NCBI GenBank assembly: GCA_047619225.1
Contig: JBLHJX010000180.1
Span: 1-10,787, forward strand
From: JABIFK01 sp047619225
GTDB lineage: Bacteria; Latescibacterota; UBA2968
Length of the DNA stretch: 10,787 nt
Direction: 5' to 3'
This document shows, piece by piece, positions 6,287-10,787 of the stretch. A model generated the notes under the pieces. The model saw only the letters and a list, made by a program, of their open reading frames with translations, did no database searches and was not told where the DNA came from. Each line of letters starts with the position of its first letter. Within the stretch, counting starts at the first letter, position 1. The position numbers were made by a program, and so were the translations under genes.

Positions 6287-7462
6287 ATGGGCACAAAACA
6301 CACGTTCATTCGAACACTTGCACAATGTGGACTACTCATTGCTGCACTGTTATCACCTACTTGGGCACAAAATGTTTCGGTGACCGACTACAGCGTGCCC
6401 GTTAGTCAATCAACCAATTTACGCATTGATGGCCTAAGTTTCAGTTATGTAACCGAAGGAGAGGAGGTGCTTGTTGAAGGCGGTGATGCAGGCATCGTCT
6501 ATAAGAAATTCTATAACTCATTACCTTATGCCTATTCTTTCGACTTTCTGGGTTCTGCATCTTACAACCGAGAATCCTCGGGCAATCGCACAGGCACCTT
6601 CGCATCAGATTTCAGAATTCAAGTTCAAAAATATTTCAAAGAAACCAACAAATTCTTCTATTCGTTGAGTCCCAACTTCCAATATCGCAAAGATTTTGAT
6701 CGCCCTCAAACCAACATCACATTGGGTTTGGGATATGGCCGTTTTATCGATGCAACGCCTCTTCGTAAGGCAGTACGCATTGAAGACTTTTTATATAAAG
6801 AAGGGATCCTTGCCGATCTTCTACCCAAAGAAACAATGGTTGAATTGGGACACATCATTGACAAGGAAGATGAATACCGCGACTTATACGATGACCGCAG
6901 CTATCAAAATTATTGGTACGAAGATATGAGCAACGAAATTACGAGAACGAGTCTTGTGCTGGATAAAATTGGTGCCATTGGTTTGCTGCGTATGCGCGAA
7001 GTACTCACCCAAGAGCAAATCAACGACCGCTTCTTTGGATGGGACATCAATGTCGGTGTACAAATGGAAGTGCTCACTGCCGAAGAGGGACAAAAACGCA
7101 AGGATCCTGCCATGGCCTTTAACTTCCGTTATTCTCGTCCTATCAATTGGAGTACACAAGTCAATACCGAGTTAAAATTTGACACACCATTCAAAAACGA
7201 TTTTGGGCGTGAATATACCGTGACACAAAACACCGATTTTATCTATGAAATCACCAACAAAATCGCTTTTACCACAGCCAACACGTTTCGCATAAGCAAA
7301 AAACATTTGAATGATGCAAAACTAAGCATGACCTCGTCTGTCGATTTCAACTTTTTTATTGAAAATAAAATCATCCTCAAAATATCAGAACAATTTATCA
7401 AATCAGAAGGCACACCCTTTCGTCAAAGCTTCAACGTAGCACTCAGTTATCGCATCTTTTAA
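6287..7462 (+). CDS. Predicted outer-membrane beta-barrel protein of unknown function
   Basis: I chose ATG 6287, six bases after GGAGG (6276-6280), because a standard signal peptide follows directly: MGTKHTF, a hydrophobic core, then TWA before Gln28. This gives 391 residues. The mature protein alternates polar and hydrophobic residues in many predicted beta-strands (for example around YSFDFLGSASYN, FRIQVQKYF, ITLGLGYGRF, and the last 150 residues) and ends in NVALSYRIF, whose terminal Phe and aromatic pattern match the BAM recognition signal of outer-membrane proteins. An acidic, Tyr- and Asp-rich segment lies in the middle (about 185-225). No named family is recognised. An in-frame ATG at 6161, 13 bases after the DUF3047 stop and preceded by GGGGGA, would add 42 residues before the signal. 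The pairing with DUF3047 suggests a joint envelope role. Confidence 0.75.
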   Translation: MGTKHTFIRTLAQCGLLIAALLSPTWAQNVSVTDYSVPVSQSTNLRIDGLSFSYVTEGEEVLVEGGDAGIVYKKFYNSLPYAYSFDFLGSASYNRESSGNRTGTFASDFRIQVQKYFKETNKFFYSLSPNFQYRKDFDRPQTNITLGLGYGRFIDATPLRKAVRIEDFLYKEGILADLLPKETMVELGHIIDKEDEYRDLYDDRSYQNYWYEDMSNEITRTSLVLDKIGAIGLLRMREVLTQEQINDRFFGWDINVGVQMEVLTAEEGQKRKDPAMAFNFRYSRPINWSTQVNTELKFDTPFKNDFGREYTVTQNTDFIYEITNKIAFTTANTFRISKKHLNDAKLSMTSSVDFNFFIENKIILKISEQFIKSEGTPFRQSFNVALSYRIF

Positions 7463-7487
7463 GAGACGTGCTTCATATCTCCCAAAC

Positions 7488-7532
7488 AAAAAACCCCTGA
7501 AGCGAACAAATACGTTCACCCCAGAGGTTTTA
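7488..7532. terminator. Bidirectional terminator between convergent genes
   Basis: AAAACC.CTG (7490-7499) pairs with CAG.GGTTTT (7522-7531) around one mismatch; GAAC/GTTC (7504-7507, 7514-7517) closes the inner stem with a six-base loop. T-runs follow on both strands (TTTT on plus, six T on minus). It sits 25 bases after the outer-membrane gene and 50 bases beyond the end of the transketolase gene, serving both. Confidence 0.8.
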
Positions 7533-7581
7533 ATGATCCATCGTCAACCATAAGCTCACGAGCAGAGTGAGTCATTAACCA

Positions 7582-9834
7582 TTATCCATTGATTGTCTCT
7601 ACAGCTTCCACCAATGCTTCTGTTGTAATACCAAAATGTGCCCACGTTTCCGCCATACCTACAGAAGGTGCGATACGTGGGTCCGTAATGCCCACATGCG
7701 CGTGTGCAATCCCTTGCACCAATGCCGCAGACCCGACCAAACCAGCAAACCCACGCAAACCTGTTTCAGGTGTGCCAATCTTACCATCCTCAATGGTAAC
7801 AACCCCGTCATATTTGCCAATCACATCCGATAACACGCCTTCAGAAACTGGCAAACCATTCACAACATAAACATCCGTTGCAATGCCCTTTCCATTGAGA
7901 ATTTCTGCTGCATCACCACCCATAAATGCCGGTGCGCCCAATGCCAAAATTGCATGTTTGGCACCCTCTGTTTGACGATAGGTCGTCACAGATTCCCATG
8001 CATCTTCAGGTGCCCACAACGGCCCCGATCCATCTTGCTTTTGCAAAACAGGCAAATCCGAATCACGCGGCACACCAATAATATGCCCGCCATAATGGGC
8101 CGCCATATCCTTCACCGCCAAAAATGCAGACCGCGTATCACAAGGCGCATAGAAACGATGCAAATACGGCAAATACGTCAGTGCCACATTAATCCAATCC
8201 AACCCCCAACCCGAAAAATGATCCCGACCCGTACAAGCCCCCACATGAGACAAGTGAAACACCACGTTCAAGCCTTCGTTTATGCCATTCAAATTGCGTT
8301 GATACTGCCACATATCAAACCCTTCACGCGCAATGCCCTCAAAAAATGCGGCAAACGTAGACACCACATTCAACTGAGGTTGGTGCGAGCTCATCGCCAA
8401 ACCATTGGCCATCAAAGTTGCCACTTGTTCTTCAATGCTCATTTCAAATTGATGATTGGCCGCCAAGTGCGCACGCGCCGCAGACAGTTTGGTAGAAGGA
8501 TCTAAATCACAACTCACCACAAACACCTGATCAGGATAAGACTCGGCCACCAATGCATAGGCCACCGAAGCCCCATCGCGTGGGCTGGCCTTGTCTTTGG
8601 CCAATGACACATCCGTGAGCTTTTCTGCTGGAATCACCAAATTTTCACTGCCGGGTGCAGGTCGCGCGGTTGTCACCACCTGTCGCGAGCCCTTTTGCCG
8701 AATCGCATCCAATGCCGCAGCCTGTTCCTCTGTAGCCTGAAACATCGGTCCAGACAATACCGTCGCTTGATCGCGGCCTTTCATGCTGCCATCATGATGA
8801 TTTTTGCCACCTGGCAAATCATTCACCAAAAAAACACACTCAAACATCGGTTCCACATCGCGATAACTCATCAAAGAACCCGGAACCCAAACAACCTGAT
8901 CCATCGGCACGTCATTTTTGGCCGCAAAAGCTTCCAATTCGGCCATGACACCATACCGTTCTCCAAATGCCGAAAGGGTTGTCTCTTCACCCGAATACCC
9001 CACAGGATAAATCAAGCTGGGTTTACCCGCTTGTGCCAACCGATATCCCTCGCGATAAGCACCATACAAAGCCGCATTGTCATGCAGCGATGGTATCTCC
9101 AAGATCTCAACACCCAAAGAAGACACAATAGGGCGCGGGTCCACATCCATAAGGTTGGCCGTACTGCTTGACAACTGAATACCATTGCGATGCATCACAA
9201 ACGTAATGGGTGCGCCTTGTGTCGCCGCCCCATTAAACCCATTCAAAGCTTGACCCGAAATCCATCCGGCATCACCACAATGGGTAATCACCCACGCCCG
9301 ATCATGATGTGCCTTTTTGCCCAAAGCTTGCCCCACAGCCACCGGAACCATCACACCCAAACGCCCCCCATTTAATTGCGTACCACCAGGCAACCAGGCC
9401 ACATGCCCTGGAAAATCCAAACCACGACGAAACCCTGTCACCACCTCATCGGCATCCACAAACCCATAGGCCGCCAATGCCGAAAAATAGCCAATGCTCG
9501 TATGGGCATGTTCAATCGTATACGTGACCTGGTCATAATCTGTTACAGCCAAACTCATCAACAGCCCAGGAATCAACTCCAAACCACCACCCAAGTGATC
9601 CAATTCGCCAATTTCGGCCAACGAGGCCAAAGATCGGACCGCTACAGTTGCCGCATCAATTTGCAATGCGGTCAACGCCAAATTATCGGTCTTACCCAGA
9701 ACATCTGTTGTTGCAATATCTATTTGCAACGGCAACACTTCAGACGTAATCCGATCGCCCAAAAATTTCGTACCGCCCAATAAGGCCTGATTGCGCGCCT
9801 CTTGTTGCCCCGTCAAATTCCCTAAATTCGACAT
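7582..9834 (-). CDS. Transketolase-family thiamine-diphosphate enzyme
   Basis: The 750-residue protein starts at ATG 9834, six bases after GGGGG (9845-9841), a weak wobble-pairing ribosome site. All three transketolase-type domains are visible. The N-terminal ThDP domain (about 35-300) has EHAHTSIGYF, a PGGTQLNGGRLG loop, GDAG (187-190) and RNGIQLS (216-222), standing where the GDG...N cofactor motif belongs. The pyrimidine domain (about 420-600) has MSIEEQ with the likely catalytic Glu469, followed by SHVGACTGRD. The C-terminal domain (about 620-745) carries LGAPAF and VVNGLPV. The family transfers two-carbon ketol units or decarboxylates 2-oxo acids. It is 80-100 residues longer than classic transketolases, with extra sequence around 300-400, and has Ala in the GDG motif, so the substrate may differ. 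It is divergent from the TIM-barrel isomerase and has a promoter and leader terminator. Confidence 0.85.
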   Translation of the reverse strand: MSNLGNLTGQQEARNQALLGGTKFLGDRITSEVLPLQIDIATTDVLGKTDNLALTALQIDAATVAVRSLASLAEIGELDHLGGGLELIPGLLMSLAVTDYDQVTYTIEHAHTSIGYFSALAAYGFVDADEVVTGFRRGLDFPGHVAWLPGGTQLNGGRLGVMVPVAVGQALGKKAHHDRAWVITHCGDAGWISGQALNGFNGAATQGAPITFVMHRNGIQLSSSTANLMDVDPRPIVSSLGVEILEIPSLHDNAALYGAYREGYRLAQAGKPSLIYPVGYSGEETTLSAFGERYGVMAELEAFAAKNDVPMDQVVWVPGSLMSYRDVEPMFECVFLVNDLPGGKNHHDGSMKGRDQATVLSGPMFQATEEQAAALDAIRQKGSRQVVTTARPAPGSENLVIPAEKLTDVSLAKDKASPRDGASVAYALVAESYPDQVFVVSCDLDPSTKLSAARAHLAANHQFEMSIEEQVATLMANGLAMSSHQPQLNVVSTFAAFFEGIAREGFDMWQYQRNLNGINEGLNVVFHLSHVGACTGRDHFSGWGLDWINVALTYLPYLHRFYAPCDTRSAFLAVKDMAAHYGGHIIGVPRDSDLPVLQKQDGSGPLWAPEDAWESVTTYRQTEGAKHAILALGAPAFMGGDAAEILNGKGIATDVYVVNGLPVSEGVLSDVIGKYDGVVTIEDGKIGTPETGLRGFAGLVGSAALVQGIAHAHVGITDPRIAPSVGMAETWAHFGITTEALVEAVETING

Positions 9835-9901
9835 ACAATACCCCCAAACAAATAAAAAACAAATGGTCAGATAATGAGTCCCTAAAATACAGGCTCATAA
9901 C

Positions 9902-9942
9902 CAAAAAGGCCAGCGATTTTCATACGTCAAAAGTACTGGCCT
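9902..9942 (-). terminator. Intrinsic terminator inside the transketolase leader (putative attenuator)
   Basis: Read on the minus strand, AGGCCAG (9942-9936) pairs with CTGGCCT (9913-9907); an inner AAAA/TTTT pairing extends the hairpin, and four further T follow (9906-9903), then GG. It lies between the candidate promoter and the start codon, about 12 bases after the inferred transcription start. No minus-strand gene lies upstream for it to terminate, so conditional termination of the transketolase transcript is the simplest reading. Confidence 0.6.
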
Positions 9943-9960
9943 CAATGCCTTCTGCATGGT

Positions 9961-9990
9961 ATTATAAAAGTAAGACAAAATCAGTCACAA
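9961..9990 (-). promoter_or_regulatory. Sigma70-type promoter of the transketolase gene
   Basis: On the minus strand, TTGTGA (9990-9985) and a perfect TATAAT (9966-9961) are separated by 18 bases. The start site would be near 9954, giving a leader of about 120 bases that contains the terminator hairpin. Confidence 0.6.
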
Positions 9991-10105
9991 GTCTCAGATC
10001 GAAAAGCCTCAAGTCAAAAAAACGGTGCAAGGTGCAATTTTCCGCGTTTCGACCTGCCACCGACACCATGTAATCTGCTTTTTCAATTTTCAAAGGAGTC
10101 TCAGA

Positions 10106-10787
10106 ATGACCATGATTGCCGCACAAATGTATACGGTTCGCGATTTTACCAAAACCCCAGAAGGCATTGCCGAATCGATTCAAAAAGTCAAAGATATCGG
10201 TTACGATGCCATGCAAGTTTCGGGTTTTGGCCCCATCGACCCCAGTGACTTGCGAAAAATCGCCGATGATATTGGGGTCGAAATTTGCGCCACACACACC
10301 GGCTTTGACCGCATGCGCGAAGAAACACAAGCCGTCATTGACGAACACCACATTCTTGGGTGCAAATATCCCGCCATTGGCGGTCTGCCACAATCCTACC
10401 GAGAAGGGGGCGAAGCAGGGTATAAACAATTTGCCCAAGAAGCATCAGAAGTGGGGGGCAAATTTGCCGAAGCAGGTTTGACCTTTGGATATCACAACCA
10501 CAACTTTGAATTTCAAAAATTTGGCGACCGCACAGCCCTTGATTTAATCCTGCAAGAAACAGACCCCCAGGCCGTACAACTCGAAATTGACGTTTATTGG
10601 GTGCAAGCGGGTGGGGCCGATCCTGCCGCCTGGATCAAAAAAGCCAAAGGTCGCATTGACCTCATTCACGTTAAAGACATGGCTATTGAAGGCCGTGAAC
10701 AACGCTTCGCCGAAGTTGGCGAAGGCAACATGAACTGGCCAGCCATTCTCGAAGCAGGCCGTGAATCGGGCACACGCTGGTACATTG
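10106..10787 (+). CDS. Sugar-phosphate isomerase/epimerase-like TIM barrel (3' end outside window)
   Basis: The gene starts at ATG 10106, seven bases after AAGGAG (10093-10098), and stays open for 227 codons to the window edge, so the C-terminus is missing. The protein begins MIAAQMYTVRDF after two residues, a typical first strand of the xylose isomerase-like (AP endonuclease 2) barrel. Candidate substrate and metal residues are in order: His64 (CATHTGF), His130 and His132 (YHNHNFEF), Glu160 and Asp162 (LEIDVYW), His188 (IHVKDM) and Glu206 (VGEGNMNW). Full-length members usually have about 250-290 residues, so most is present. These enzymes isomerise or epimerise sugars, sugar phosphates or inositol derivatives; the substrate is not visible. 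There is no signal peptide. It is transcribed away from the transketolase gene and the two may serve one sugar pathway. Confidence 0.9.
   Translation, partial: MTMIAAQMYTVRDFTKTPEGIAESIQKVKDIGYDAMQVSGFGPIDPSDLRKIADDIGVEICATHTGFDRMREETQAVIDEHHILGCKYPAIGGLPQSYREGGEAGYKQFAQEASEVGGKFAEAGLTFGYHNHNFEFQKFGDRTALDLILQETDPQAVQLEIDVYWVQAGGADPAAWIKKAKGRIDLIHVKDMAIEGREQRFAEVGEGNMNWPAILEAGRESGTRWYI

Noticed and set aside
10047..10074. Promoter TTTCGA-16-TGTAAT for the isomerase gene
   Set aside because: The -35 matches only three of six bases; too weak to list as a feature.
9962..10438. Minus-strand 158-codon frame
   Set aside because: It lies opposite the isomerase gene, whose plus-strand frame has a strong ribosome site and clear family motifs.

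Overview
The window comes from a Gram-negative bacterium. Three products carry N-terminal export signals, one of them looks like an outer-membrane beta-barrel ending in phenylalanine, most genes have good Shine-Dalgarno sites, and an exact CRP-type operator is present. The operator, the tandem cytochrome P460 protein and a hairpin repeat resembling dispersed proteobacterial elements hint at Proteobacteria, but the phylum cannot be fixed from this sequence. Where sampled, the plus strand is C-rich whichever strand encodes the gene. This fits a replication-strand bias with the plus strand lagging.

Left part (1-1412): one exported protein with two cytochrome P460-like haem domains, behind a leader containing a palindrome/hairpin and followed by a strong intrinsic terminator. 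Next (1639-4968): a cytoplasmic metal-dependent amidohydrolase, a 355-base intergenic block with strikingly G-rich plus strand, two diverged direct repeats and a long hairpin, then an endonuclease/exonuclease/phosphatase-family enzyme whose stop overlaps the start of a glycosylasparaginase. A strong terminator closes this set.

Middle (5029-7462): a perfect 18-base CRP/FNR-family palindrome and a candidate promoter precede a DUF3047 protein and a predicted outer-membrane protein, probably one transcription unit acting in the cell envelope. A bidirectional terminator separates it from the convergent gene to its right.

Right part (7582-10787): a 750-residue transketolase-family enzyme on the minus strand, divergent from a sugar-phosphate isomerase/epimerase-like TIM barrel that runs off the window end. 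The 271-base space between them holds a good minus-strand promoter and, just downstream of it, an intrinsic terminator inside the transketolase 5' leader, which suggests transcription attenuation. Together these genes suggest a heterotroph processing sugars, uronate-like or glycan-derived compounds. No CRISPR array, tRNA, rRNA, transposase or clear new defence system is visible. The most unusual signals are regulatory: the leader terminator, the CRP site and the G-rich block.
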